Positions 1 through 7,924 of a stretch of 40,774 nt of DNA are shown here, in pieces. Position 1 is the stretch's first letter; every line of letters begins with the position of its first letter. A program made the translations under genes and the position numbers. A model generated the notes under the pieces. It had not been told where the DNA came from. It ran no database searches and worked only from the letters and a program-made list of their open reading frames with translations. Source of the stretch: Pelagibacteraceae bacterium AG-447-N18 (GTDB lineage Bacteria > Pseudomonadota > Alphaproteobacteria > Pelagibacterales > Pelagibacteraceae); NCBI GenBank assembly GCA_003212275.1, contig QCQE01000010.1, positions 1-40,774 of the forward strand, written 5' to 3'.

Positions 1-1274
1 AATTACCACCAATAGTACGATTAGAAAGACAAGGTGGAGGTGCAGAGGCAGTTACAAAAGCAGCAGAGCTCTTATCTAAAGCAAAATTTCCTGTGATTTT
101 ATCTGGAGCAGGTGTTGTTATTGGTGGAGCTGTTGAAGAGGCAAAAAAACTTGCTGAAAAACTTGATGCACCTGTTTGTTCTGGTTATCAACACAACGAT
201 AGTTTTCCAGGAAGTCATCCTTTAGCAGTTGGGCCATTAGGATACAATGGATCAAAAGCTGCAATGGAATTGATTTCAAAAGCTGACGTGGTTTTAGCAT
301 TAGGTACAAGATTGAATCCTTTTTCAACTCTACCAGGTTATGGAATTGATTATTGGCCAAAAAAAGCAAGTATAATTCAAGTTGATATGAATCCAGATAG
401 AATTGGATTAACTAAAAAAGTTACAGTTGGAATTAGTGGTGACGCAAAATTAGTAGCAAATCAAATTTTAGAAAAATTGTCTCCAAATGCTGGAGATACT
501 GATAGACAAAAAAGAAAAGATTTAATTCATCAAACAAAATCAGCATGGTTACAAAAATTATCAAGTTTAGATCATGAAGATGACGATAAAGGAACAGTTT
601 GGAATAAAGAAGCTAGAGAAAGAGACGCAGATAGAATGTCACCAAGACAAGCTTGGAGAGCAATTCAAGCAGGTATGCCAGAGGATGTAATTATTTCAAG
701 TGACATAGGAAATAATTGCGCTATTGGAAATGCTTATCCGACATTTGAAAAGCCAAGAAAATATTTAGCACCGGGTTTATTCGGTCCTTGTGGTTATGGT
801 TTCCCATCAATTTTAGGTGCTAAAATTGGATGTCCAGATACACCTGTAATTGGTTTTGCTGGGGATGGAGCTTTTGGAATAAGTATGAACGAAATGAGTT
901 CTTGTGCACGAGAGGAATGGCCTGCAATTACAATGGTAATTTTTAGAAATTACCAATGGGGTGCAGAAAAAAGAAATACAACCTTATGGTATGATAATAA
1001 TTTTATAGGAACTGAACTTGACCCAAATTTAAGTTATGCAAAAGTAGCAGATGCTTGTGGTTTAAAAGGAGTAACTGTGAAAACAATGGAACAAACAACA
1101 ACAGCAATTAAACAATCTTGTGAAGACCAAAAGAAAGGTATTACGACATTTATAGAAGTTATTTTAAATCAAGAATTAGGCGAACCTTTTAGAAGAGATG
1201 CAATGAAAGCACCAGTAAAAGTAGCTGGTATTAAAAAAGAGGATATGAAAAAACAGCCTTCTTTAAATTCTTAA
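1..1274 (+). CDS. xsc: Sulfoacetaldehyde acetyltransferase, 3' part (5' end outside window)
   Basis: Thiamine-diphosphate enzyme that converts sulfoacetaldehyde plus phosphate to acetyl phosphate and sulfite, the key cytosolic step in taurine and other C2-sulfonate degradation. The reading frame is open from base 3 with no start in view; about 424 codons are present, against roughly 590 for the family, so the N-terminal Pyr domain is largely missing. What remains is the central domain and the ThDP-binding PP domain. The PP domain has the GDGAFG motif (about bases 856-873) followed by the Xsc-typical stretch FRNYQWGAEKRNTTLWYDNN. That stretch separates Xsc from acetolactate synthase and related ThDP enzymes. 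The stop codon overlaps the stop of the small convergent gene at 1271-1393. No other taurine gene is in the window. The family assignment is firm; the physiological role is from family knowledge. Confidence 0.93.
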   Translation, partial: LPPIVRLERQGGGAEAVTKAAELLSKAKFPVILSGAGVVIGGAVEEAKKLAEKLDAPVCSGYQHNDSFPGSHPLAVGPLGYNGSKAAMELISKADVVLALGTRLNPFSTLPGYGIDYWPKKASIIQVDMNPDRIGLTKKVTVGISGDAKLVANQILEKLSPNAGDTDRQKRKDLIHQTKSAWLQKLSSLDHEDDDKGTVWNKEARERDADRMSPRQAWRAIQAGMPEDVIISSDIGNNCAIGNAYPTFEKPRKYLAPGLFGPCGYGFPSILGAKIGCPDTPVIGFAGDGAFGISMNEMSSCAREEWPAITMVIFRNYQWGAEKRNTTLWYDNNFIGTELDPNLSYAKVADACGLKGVTVKTMEQTTTAIKQSCEDQKKGITTFIEVILNQELGEPFRRDAMKAPVKVAGIKKEDMKKQPSLNS

Positions 1275-1393
1275 TGTAAATCCATATCTGGCCAATCTTT
1301 GTCGTTATATCTATCCAATTCTTTTTTTGTGATAGGTCTAAACAATATACACGCAATCACGATAACTAAAGCTAATAGAATTAATGTTTGCAT
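1271..1393 (-). CDS. 40-residue single-pass membrane peptide, unknown function
   Basis: A short frame starts with ATG at 1393 and reads MQTLILLALVIVIACILFRP, then a polar acidic tail ending DWPDMDLH. The first 18 residues form one hydrophobic helix followed by a charged cytosolic or periplasmic tail. It lies three bases downstream of the M23 peptidase stop on the same strand, so it is probably the last gene of that minus-strand run, and its stop overlaps that of xsc. The hydrophobic-helix-plus-charged-tail design resembles other tiny proteins in this window. No family is recognised. Whether it is translated is inferred only from its composition, position and snug fit between two genes. Confidence 0.5.
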   Translation of the reverse strand: MQTLILLALVIVIACILFRPITKKELDRYNDKDWPDMDLH

Positions 1394-1396
1394 GAT

Positions 1397-2200
1397 TTAA
1401 TTTATTACAGACAAAGGATCTAGTCTAGTCTGAAACCAATTCACTCTAAAATCTAGATGTGGACCAGTTGATCTTCCTGTTGAACCCACAGTTCCAATTA
1501 TATCTCCTTGATTAATTTTATCTCCTACAGACACCATTACATTTTCAAGATGTGAATAAATAGTTGAGATGCCATGACCATGGTCCATAATTATTGTTCC
1601 ACCAGTATAATAAAGATCATCTTCTGCCATGGTAACAATACCCGATCCAGATGACTTGATCATAGTTCCTTGTTTAGCAGCAATATCAATTCCATAATGA
1701 GGCCATTTAGGTTTACCATTTAAAATTCTCTGGCTTCCATAGACACCACTGATAATACCTTCAACTGGCATAATAAATTGATTTTTGAAAAAGGGTAAAT
1801 CTGAGTTAATTGCTCTTGCTTCACCAATCTTATTATTTTCTTCTTTTATTCTTTGGTAAACAGACTCAGGAGGCGTGACTTTACTTTCTTCTAAACCATC
1901 TATTCTTTGAATATTATATTTCCTTTTCAGAACTTTCTTTATTATTCTATCTTTTTTTCCATCAACAATTTTTGTAATTATTAAATCAAACTTTCTATCT
2001 CTATCTAGACCAAAAACAAAAAAACCATCCTCTGATACTTTGACTTGTTTTTTATCTATTATGATTTTTGCTGTTGGATCAGTCTTTCCAATAATAAAGT
2101 GTCCTTGTAGAAATTTTCCTGTAAATTCTATTGCTATTGAATGCGTTGGTAAAAAACAAAAAATTAAAAAAAATAATCTAGTTATTATCTTGCAGTCCAT
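1397..2200 (-). CDS. M23/LytM-family peptidoglycan endopeptidase, secreted
   Basis: 267 residues. An N-terminal hydrophobic signal (about residues 6-23) is followed by a beta-rich N-terminal domain, a charged linker and a C-terminal LytM domain (about 140-267). In M23 enzymes this domain holds one zinc and cuts peptide cross-links in murein, or acts as an activator of amidases when degenerate. Visible motifs are PHYGID (H168, D172 as zinc ligands), H217 in TIYSH, and PHLDFRVNW (H248, D250). The last motif is normally HxH, so the second histidine ligand is replaced by Asp. The start codon lies 16 bases inside the upstream SDR gene, suggesting translational coupling. Family is sure; whether it is an active hydrolase is open. 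Confidence 0.87.
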   Translation of the reverse strand: MDCKIITRLFFLIFCFLPTHSIAIEFTGKFLQGHFIIGKTDPTAKIIIDKKQVKVSEDGFFVFGLDRDRKFDLIITKIVDGKKDRIIKKVLKRKYNIQRIDGLEESKVTPPESVYQRIKEENNKIGEARAINSDLPFFKNQFIMPVEGIISGVYGSQRILNGKPKWPHYGIDIAAKQGTMIKSSGSGIVTMAEDDLYYTGGTIIMDHGHGISTIYSHLENVMVSVGDKINQGDIIGTVGSTGRSTGPHLDFRVNWFQTRLDPLSVIN

Positions 2201-2952
2201 CCACCATCAACCAATAATGAGGTTCCTGTAATCATCGACGCAGCATCAGAGGCAAGAAAAACAGCTGCACTTGAAACATCAGAAAGTTCAGCAAATTTTC
2301 CTAATGGAATATTTCCCAATACTTCTTTTTTAAATTTTTTACTTTTTAGAAATTTTTTTGTCATTGGAGTTACCACAAATGTAGGACAAACAGTGTTTAC
2401 TCGTATGTTGTATTTGGCAAGATCAATAGACATACCTTTTGTTAATCCCTCTAAACCAAATTTTGTCATGTTGTATACGCTTCGAATAGGACCCCCAACA
2501 TGACCCATTTGGGATGACATGTTGACAATTGAACCACCAATTTTTTTTCTATTTTTTGACTTTATCATCTTGAGAGCACACAGCTGAGCAAGGTTAAAAG
2601 TTGCCATCGTATTAATCTTCACAAGATATTCCATATTTTTAGTCTTCACTTTTGTAAAATGTTCAGGAATATTATTGCCAGCATTATTAATCAAAATATC
2701 TATTTTTGGTTGTTTATTAATAATGCCTTTAATCTCATTATAATTTGTGATGTCACATACATAAGATTTACATTTTGACTTTAATTTTTTAATCTTTTTT
2801 GAAACTTCATCTAGATCTTTTTTAGTTCTACTAATTATAATCAAATTTGCTCCAGCTTCTGCAAGTGCTATTGCGCAAGCTCTTCCAAGCCCTTTGCCAG
2901 CACCAGTAACAACTGCAGTTTTATTCTTTAAGTTATAATTTTTTAAATACAT
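2185..2952 (-). CDS. Short-chain dehydrogenase/reductase (SDR), NAD(P)-dependent
   Basis: 255 residues, the usual length of a classical SDR. The Rossmann cofactor motif TGAGKGLG is at residues 16-23, NNAG at 89-92, and the catalytic set is Ser147, Tyr160 and Lys164 (YNMTK), with Asn114 in VKIN. The C-terminus (GTSLLVDGGWTAR) is typical of FabG-like and gluconate-5-dehydrogenase-like members. The substrate cannot be read from the sequence. It sits between the TerC-like gene upstream, whose stop overlaps its start by one base (TAATG), and the M23 peptidase downstream. Co-transcription is therefore likely, although the functions appear unrelated. Confidence 0.88.
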   Translation of the reverse strand: MYLKNYNLKNKTAVVTGAGKGLGRACAIALAEAGANLIIISRTKKDLDEVSKKIKKLKSKCKSYVCDITNYNEIKGIINKQPKIDILINNAGNNIPEHFTKVKTKNMEYLVKINTMATFNLAQLCALKMIKSKNRKKIGGSIVNMSSQMGHVGGPIRSVYNMTKFGLEGLTKGMSIDLAKYNIRVNTVCPTFVVTPMTKKFLKSKKFKKEVLGNIPLGKFAELSDVSSAAVFLASDAASMITGTSLLVDGGWTAR

Positions 2953-3545
2953 TATAAAAATAATATTTTAATATCTGTGTAAATCAATTCAATAGCAACA
3001 ATTAATATTGCAATCAAGCCTGCCCAAGCAATCCATTTATATTTCTTGATCCAATTTGATATTAAAGTTGCTGCAGATGCCATTAATGCAATTGATAGAA
3101 TCAAACCAAATACTAATAATCCATAATGATCTCCAGCTGCTCCAGCAACTCCTAAAACATTATCTAAACTCATTGTAAAATCTGCTAATAGAATTGTCCA
3201 AATAGCTTTAAAAAAACTAGAATTATCAACTTTTATATCGTTATAATTTTCAGAACCTTTAATAACATCTACATACAATTTGTAGACAATATAAAGAAGA
3301 AGCAAACCTCCAAAGAGTCTTAGCCCAGTTATTTGAAGTAAATATGCAGTCATTAAAGTTAAAACAATTCTTAAAACAACCGCACCACCAATTCCAAAAA
3401 TAATTATTTTTCTTCTTTGCTCTAAAGGAAATTTTGATGCAACCATACCAATTATTATTGCATTGTCTCCTGCTAAGACTAAATCTATCAAAATAATTTG
3501 AGTTAGAATAGTTAATTGCTCTGGACCTAAAAAGTCTACAAACAT
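2952..3545 (-). CDS. TerC family integral membrane protein
   Basis: 197 residues with about six to seven hydrophobic helices. Two conserved acidic signatures of the TerC fold are visible: DLVLAGDNAIIIG near residues 21-33 in the first half and DFTMSLDNVLGVAG in the second. The paired Asp/Asn motifs in membrane helices are thought to bind metal ions; TerC homologues are linked to tellurite resistance and to manganese export or metal loading of exported enzymes. The length fits the short YjbE-like branch. It is the first gene of a run with the SDR and the M23 peptidase. About 45 bases separate it from the upstream gene, leaving room for a promoter. Specific ion unknown. Confidence 0.85.
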   Translation of the reverse strand: MFVDFLGPEQLTILTQIILIDLVLAGDNAIIIGMVASKFPLEQRRKIIIFGIGGAVVLRIVLTLMTAYLLQITGLRLFGGLLLLYIVYKLYVDVIKGSENYNDIKVDNSSFFKAIWTILLADFTMSLDNVLGVAGAAGDHYGLLVFGLILSIALMASAATLISNWIKKYKWIAWAGLIAILIVAIELIYTDIKILFL

Positions 3546-3589
3546 GGTTTTGTAATTACCACATTCGATTATCTACGCAACTTTAATAT

Positions 3590-4159
3590 TTATTTATACG
3601 CTTTGGTGTTAAGCCATTTTGTGACATCCTTTGATATAATAGAAACGTTCAAACCATCAGGATAAATCATTGGTTCCACAAAATCATAACAAACAACATG
3701 GATATTCCCTTTATTGAATCGCCATTCATACTGTGTAATCGTACTTTTTCCAGTTACGTCAGCGCTGTGTTTAATTTTAGATGGACCATTCTTTTTTGTA
3801 GAGGAAAATGTTACGGAAATGTCATCTACAACTTCTCTTTGCATTTTAAGGCATTTTTGAATATCAACATCAATCAGTCCATCAATTGCTTTAACAATGT
3901 ATTTATTATCATTTTTTTTGTAATGGACTTGAATATATTCATATATACTGTCACTTTTAAGTGTAGGTAATAAACTCACTAAAAATTCATCATCTTTATA
4001 AAAATCTCTTTTGGATGTGGTTATTAAATTTTCATCAAAAAAATTTAATAAACTATCTTCTAAACCGATACCTTCTATTTTAAAATCTGCAATATCCTCA
4101 GCTTTGGCCCAGAAAATAAAACTAAAGAATATAATTAAAAAAATTTTCAATAATTTCAT
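3590..4159 (-). CDS. Secreted hypothetical protein
   Basis: 189 residues. The N-terminus has lysines, a hydrophobic stretch and a likely signal peptidase site after WAKA (about residue 20), so it is predicted to reach the periplasm. The mature part starts EDIADFKIEGIGLEDSLLNF, which resembles from memory a family of SAR11 secreted proteins of unknown function; this is an impression, not a search result. Two cysteines (in IQKCLKM and VVCYDF) could form a disulfide. There is no enzymatic motif. It is flanked by short gaps on both sides and is probably transcribed alone or with the small membrane protein upstream. Confidence 0.7.
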   Translation of the reverse strand: MKLLKIFLIIFFSFIFWAKAEDIADFKIEGIGLEDSLLNFFDENLITTSKRDFYKDDEFLVSLLPTLKSDSIYEYIQVHYKKNDNKYIVKAIDGLIDVDIQKCLKMQREVVDDISVTFSSTKKNGPSKIKHSADVTGKSTITQYEWRFNKGNIHVVCYDFVEPMIYPDGLNVSIISKDVTKWLNTKAYK

Positions 4160-4200
4160 TTGTTAGAAATTATCATATTCGCTGTTTAAATCTAATAATT

Positions 4201-4413
4201 CTACCTAGATTTTCTCTTTTTTTTTCTTCTTATTTTTTTTTCACCTTTTAGACTTGGCATGATCGCTAAAATGATGAGTATCAATACTGGTGAGGTAATA
4301 ATACTAACCAATATCCAACCTAACGGATGCCTATTTTTTGATTTAGCAAGCTTGAATATAAAGAATGTAAGAAGTATCCATATAACTACTATTAGTAAAA
4401 TATCTGTATCCAT
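4201..4413 (-). CDS. 70-residue two-helix membrane protein with basic tail, unknown function
   Basis: Two hydrophobic segments (about residues 4-23 and 32-52) are joined by a short polar loop, KSKNRHPLGW. The last 15 residues are almost all Lys/Arg (KGEKKIRRKKKRKSR), which should stay in the cytoplasm by the positive-inside rule and could touch nucleic acid or anionic lipid. It begins five bases after the GMC oxidoreductase stop on the same strand, so it is probably co-transcribed with it. The sequence resembles the small unnamed two-TM proteins common in this lineage. Function unknown. Confidence 0.6.
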   Translation of the reverse strand: MDTDILLIVVIWILLTFFIFKLAKSKNRHPLGWILVSIITSPVLILIILAIMPSLKGEKKIRRKKKRKSR

Positions 4414-4417
4414 ATAT

Positions 4418-6013
4418 CTATTTTGATATTATCATATCCGCACCTTTTTCAGCAATCATTATTGTGGGTGCATTGGTATTACCAGATGTAATGTTTGGCA
4501 TTATAGAAGCATCAATTACTCTTAAATTTTCAATTCCTTTTACTTTTAGTTTTTCATCAACCACAGCCATATCATCTTGACCCATTTTACATGTGCCAAC
4601 TGGATGAAAAATTGTTTGTGCAAAATCTGAACCTGCTTTTACAAGTTCCTCATCATCATTAATGTCAATACCAGGTCTATACTCCTCTGGTTTATATTTT
4701 TTAAATGTTTCAGACTCCATGACAATTTTTCTTGTAAGTTTTAATCCTCTAGCTGCAATCATTCGGTCATGATCAGTTGAAAGATAATTCATTTTTATTT
4801 TTGCATATGTTCTAGAGTCTTTATCTACAATACTCACATGACCTCTACTTGTAGGTCTAATATTTGAAACAGTAGGTGTGAAAGCATGAAAATCATGATT
4901 TTTAGTTGCTCCTAGAGTGTCCATACTCATTGGTTGTACGTGCCATTGTAGATCTGGTAATTCTAGTGTGGGATCACTTTTAGCAAACATACACATTTGG
5001 CTCGCTCCCATAGTCATTGGTCCACTACGATTAAAAACATATTCCAGACCAATCATTAATTTTCCAAATAAACTATTTACCTTTTTGTTTAGAGATTTAA
5101 GTCCTTGAATTTTATATATAGGTCTAAACATCAAGTGGTCTTGTAAATTTTCACCCACACCTTTTAATTCTTGTACTATATCTATACCTAATTCTTTTAA
5201 TTTTTGAGAATTTCCTATTCCAGAAGTTTGCAATATCTGAGGTGAACCTATCGAACCAGATGATAAAATTATTTCTTTATTACAAGTTAGTTTTTTAAGC
5301 TCATCACCTTGCCAGTATTCAATTCCTTTTGCAGTTTTGCCTTCAAAATTAATCTTTTTTACATGAGCATTAGTTATGGTTCTTAAATTTTGTCTGTTTT
5401 TTATTGGGTTTAGATATCCAACTGAAGTACTACATCTAAAGCCATCTTTTTCAGTAACTTGAAAATAACCACATCCATGATTATCACCTGTATTAAAATC
5501 TTTTGTTTTGGGGATGCCAAACTCTTCGGCAGCATTTTGAAATTCATTCAATAATGGTAACTGAATTCTTTGATCAGAAACTGAGAGAGGTCCACCAATA
5601 CCATGAAATTCATTTTTTCCTCTTTCTTGGTTTTCTGCTTTTATAAAATATGGCAGAACATCATCCCAACCCCAACCAGTATTTCCTAATTGTCGCCAAA
5701 TATCATAATCTCTGCTTTGTCCTCTTATATAAAGTAGTCCGTTGATCGAAGAGCTACCACCTAATGTTTTACCTCTTGGATAACGAATTGACCTATTGTT
5801 CATTGAAGCATCAGGCTCGGTTTTATAACACCAATCAACAGAGGGATTGTGCATGGTTTTGAAATATCCAACAGGAATATGTATCCATGGATAATTATCT
5901 TTTCCACCAGCTTCAATTAATACGACTTTATTATTTTGATTTTCAGAAAGTCGGTTTGCAAGAACACATCCCGCTGATCCTGCTCCAATAATTATGTAAT
6001 CAAAATTTTCCAT
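4418..6013 (-). CDS. GMC-family FAD-dependent oxidoreductase (choline/alcohol dehydrogenase type)
   Basis: 531 residues, normal for bacterial GMC enzymes, which oxidise primary alcohols or polyols and pass electrons from FAD to the respiratory chain. The FAD dinucleotide motif GAGSAGC is at residues 10-16 with Glu34 as the ribose ligand. GMC signature 1 is GGSSSINGLLYIRG (about 85-98) and signature 2 is GSIGSPQILQTSGIG. The C-terminal catalytic pair is His470 (FHPVGTCKMG) and Asn514 (GNTNAPT), with the same 44-residue spacing as His466/Asn510 of choline oxidase. The family covers choline dehydrogenase BetA and AlkJ-type alcohol dehydrogenases, and the substrate cannot be told apart here. It is divergent from a TRAP importer, suggesting that it may oxidise the imported compound. 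Confidence 0.9.
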   Translation of the reverse strand: MENFDYIIIGAGSAGCVLANRLSENQNNKVVLIEAGGKDNYPWIHIPVGYFKTMHNPSVDWCYKTEPDASMNNRSIRYPRGKTLGGSSSINGLLYIRGQSRDYDIWRQLGNTGWGWDDVLPYFIKAENQERGKNEFHGIGGPLSVSDQRIQLPLLNEFQNAAEEFGIPKTKDFNTGDNHGCGYFQVTEKDGFRCSTSVGYLNPIKNRQNLRTITNAHVKKINFEGKTAKGIEYWQGDELKKLTCNKEIILSSGSIGSPQILQTSGIGNSQKLKELGIDIVQELKGVGENLQDHLMFRPIYKIQGLKSLNKKVNSLFGKLMIGLEYVFNRSGPMTMGASQMCMFAKSDPTLELPDLQWHVQPMSMDTLGATKNHDFHAFTPTVSNIRPTSRGHVSIVDKDSRTYAKIKMNYLSTDHDRMIAARGLKLTRKIVMESETFKKYKPEEYRPGIDINDDEELVKAGSDFAQTIFHPVGTCKMGQDDMAVVDEKLKVKGIENLRVIDASIMPNITSGNTNAPTIMIAEKGADMIISK

Positions 6014-6145
6014 TAAAAGTTGAATCGTTTTTTAGTTTAAGCTTTTTATTGTTTTTACACTTATATTTATCAATTGTCACTTGTGTCAGGTTTGTTTTTC
6101 TGATTGAATTAAACAAGTTAAATTTAACTAACAATAGGATAAATA
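6014..6145. promoter_or_regulatory. Divergent control region between GMC oxidoreductase and TRAP operon
   Basis: The 132-base gap is the longest in the left half and must carry the promoters of both divergent genes. It holds a perfect 14-base palindrome, AGTTAAATTTAACT, at 6116-6129, directly upstream of the likely ribosome site AGGAT (about 6136-6140) of the TRAP binding protein. On the minus strand, CTGACA and TATAAG with an 18-base spacer form a weak sigma-70-like pair for the oxidoreductase. I could not find a convincing plus-strand pair. The palindrome is AT-rich, so chance is possible. Confidence 0.4.
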
Positions 6146-7240
6146 ATGAAAAAAATCATTTCAATGTTATTTGCAACAATTTTAGTTCTTGGATTTACTT
6201 CAAGTGCTAATGCTGCAAAAACATTAAAGTGTCAAACTGTTCTTAACACTAAAGCTGACGAAGTTAAAATGTTAAAGGACTTTACTGACACAGTAACTGA
6301 ATTAACGAGTGGTTCGTTAAAGTTTGAGATATTACCAGCTGGTGCGGTTGTAGGAGTAAAAGAAACTCTAGATGCTGTTGATAAAGGTTTGATTGATTGT
6401 GGTTTCGCATGGACTCACTATTGGTCAGGTGATCACCCTGCTGCTATGTTATTTGGTTCGCCAGTAGCTGGTGGTGGAGTAGGTATCGACAATATCGCAT
6501 TCCTATCATGGTTCCAATATGGTGGTGGTAAAGAATTATACGACCAACTTTGGAAAGAAATGGGAAGAGATATTAAAGGATTTATGATTCAACCAGTTGG
6601 CCCAGAAGCTTTAGGTTGGTTTCCAAAACCAATTAAAGATATGGCTGACTTTAGAAAATATAAGTTCAGAACACCTCCAGGAATTCCAGGACAAACTTAT
6701 AAAGACATTGGTATAGCGTCTGTTGCAATGGGTGGTGGAGACATTCTGCCAGCTCTTGAAGCAGGAACTATCGATGCTGCTGAGTGGTGTTGTCCAAAAC
6801 CAGACTTAACATTTGGTTTCCAAAAAGTGTTAAAGCACTATTACTTACAAGGTTTACACCAAGTAGTCGTAAATGCTGACTTTTATATTACTGGAAAAAC
6901 ATACAATGCTATGAGTGCTCATGAGAAAAAGTCACTTGAAGTAGCTGCTAATGCTTCATTAGCAAAATCTTTAAGTTACAGAATCTATGAGAATGGTAAA
7001 GCTTTAAGAGAGCTAACTACTAAACATGGAGTAATTCTAGAGGATACACCTTCAGATTATTTCACAGAATATATGGCTGCAGCAAAAGCATCTTTAAATA
7101 AGAATGCTAAAGATAATAAATTTTTTAACGAAGTTTACACTTCAATGAAAAATTTTGCTGATGTTGCTGTTCCTTTCTGGAGTGGTGCTCAAATGTCTAA
7201 TGCGAAGCTAGGAATGGCTCACGCAGCAACATTAAAGTAA
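6146..7240 (+). CDS. TRAP transporter periplasmic substrate-binding protein (DctP/TakP-like)
   Basis: 364 residues. The signal peptide MKKIISMLFATILVLGF..SANA ends near residue 24. The mature protein has the DctP fold. A conserved arginine (Arg175 in KYKFRTPPG) normally salt-bridges the substrate carboxylate, and the following region reads GTIDAAEWCCP with Glu213-Trp214. In TakP-type 2-oxoacid binders, an equivalent Glu-Trp pair helps hold the cation-bound substrate (from memory of that family). The two adjacent cysteines at 215-216 are unusual for this position. It is the first gene of a P-Q-M cluster but is separated from the membrane genes by a strong hairpin terminator. The ligand is probably an organic acid; identity unknown. 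Confidence 0.9.
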   Translation: MKKIISMLFATILVLGFTSSANAAKTLKCQTVLNTKADEVKMLKDFTDTVTELTSGSLKFEILPAGAVVGVKETLDAVDKGLIDCGFAWTHYWSGDHPAAMLFGSPVAGGGVGIDNIAFLSWFQYGGGKELYDQLWKEMGRDIKGFMIQPVGPEALGWFPKPIKDMADFRKYKFRTPPGIPGQTYKDIGIASVAMGGGDILPALEAGTIDAAEWCCPKPDLTFGFQKVLKHYYLQGLHQVVVNADFYITGKTYNAMSAHEKKSLEVAANASLAKSLSYRIYENGKALRELTTKHGVILEDTPSDYFTEYMAAAKASLNKNAKDNKFFNEVYTSMKNFADVAVPFWSGAQMSNAKLGMAHAATLK

Positions 7241-7261
7241 TCAGTAATCAATCTTGATTTT

Positions 7262-7297
7262 TTAGAGCGGACTTTTAAAGTCCGCTCTAATTTTTTT
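7262..7297 (+). terminator. Rho-independent terminator/attenuator inside the TRAP operon
   Basis: A near-perfect hairpin: TTAGAGCGGACTTT, one T, then its reverse complement AAAGTCCGCTCTAA, immediately followed by a run of T residues to 7297. The core has six G-C pairs in otherwise very AT-rich DNA, so chance is unlikely. It starts about 20 bases after the binding-protein stop and ends 12 bases before dctQ. Partial termination here would give more binding protein than membrane subunits. Confidence 0.9.
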
Positions 7298-7309
7298 AAC
7301 TAAAATTTT

Positions 7310-7924
7310 ATGGCAGACGAACCTGGTAAACTAGATATCTCTGATGAAATGATTGCTGAAAGGCGAGGTGGATCAGGTAAAATGCCAACCGATATGCCAT
7401 CATGGATGGCTAAATCAATTGTTAATATTGATAAATTTAGTAAGTGGATTGGTAGTATTGTTTGTTGGATATTGATGCCACTCATTTTTGCAATGACTTA
7501 TGAAGTTCTTGCAAGAAAATTATTTTTAGCACCAACAATTTGGGCTTATGACATAAGCCGTTTTCTTTATGGAGCATTATTTATGCTTGGTGCGGGATAC
7601 GCTCTTTCTAGGGGAGTGCATATAAGAGCAGATTTTTTATATCGAAATTTTAAAACAAAAACACAAGGTCTTATTGATTTTTGGTTATATCTTTTATTTT
7701 ATTTCCCAGGACTAATTGTTTTTCTTTATATGACTATTGGTTTTGTTGAAGAGTCAATTCGAAGAGGCGAGCGAGGGATGGATACTACTTGGATGCCTTA
7801 TATGTGGCCTATTAAAACGTGTTTGTTACTCGGAATTATTTTTTTATTAATTCAAGGTTTTTCGGAATTACTTAAAAGTTATTGGGCAGCTAAAAAAGGC
7901 GAGTGGCCGGGAGAGAAAAAATGA
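7310..7924 (+). CDS. TRAP transporter small membrane subunit (DctQ)
   Basis: 204 residues with four hydrophobic helices (about 46-68, 80-102, 121-145 and 165-188), as expected for DctQ, preceded by an unusually long polar N-terminal tail of about 40 residues. The motif SRGVHIRADFLYRN after helix 2 is the DctQ signature. DctQ pairs with DctM to form the membrane part of the sodium-driven symporter that accepts substrate from the binding protein. The stop overlaps the dctM start as ATGA. It follows the terminator hairpin closely, so expression depends on read-through or an unseen promoter. Confidence 0.9.
   Translation: MADEPGKLDISDEMIAERRGGSGKMPTDMPSWMAKSIVNIDKFSKWIGSIVCWILMPLIFAMTYEVLARKLFLAPTIWAYDISRFLYGALFMLGAGYALSRGVHIRADFLYRNFKTKTQGLIDFWLYLLFYFPGLIVFLYMTIGFVEESIRRGERGMDTTWMPYMWPIKTCLLLGIIFLLIQGFSELLKSYWAAKKGEWPGEKK

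Noticed and set aside
7903-7920. Upstream ATG as dctM start
   Set aside because: It adds six residues inside dctQ; the ATG at 7921 has a GGGAGA ribosome site and a classic ATGA overlap.
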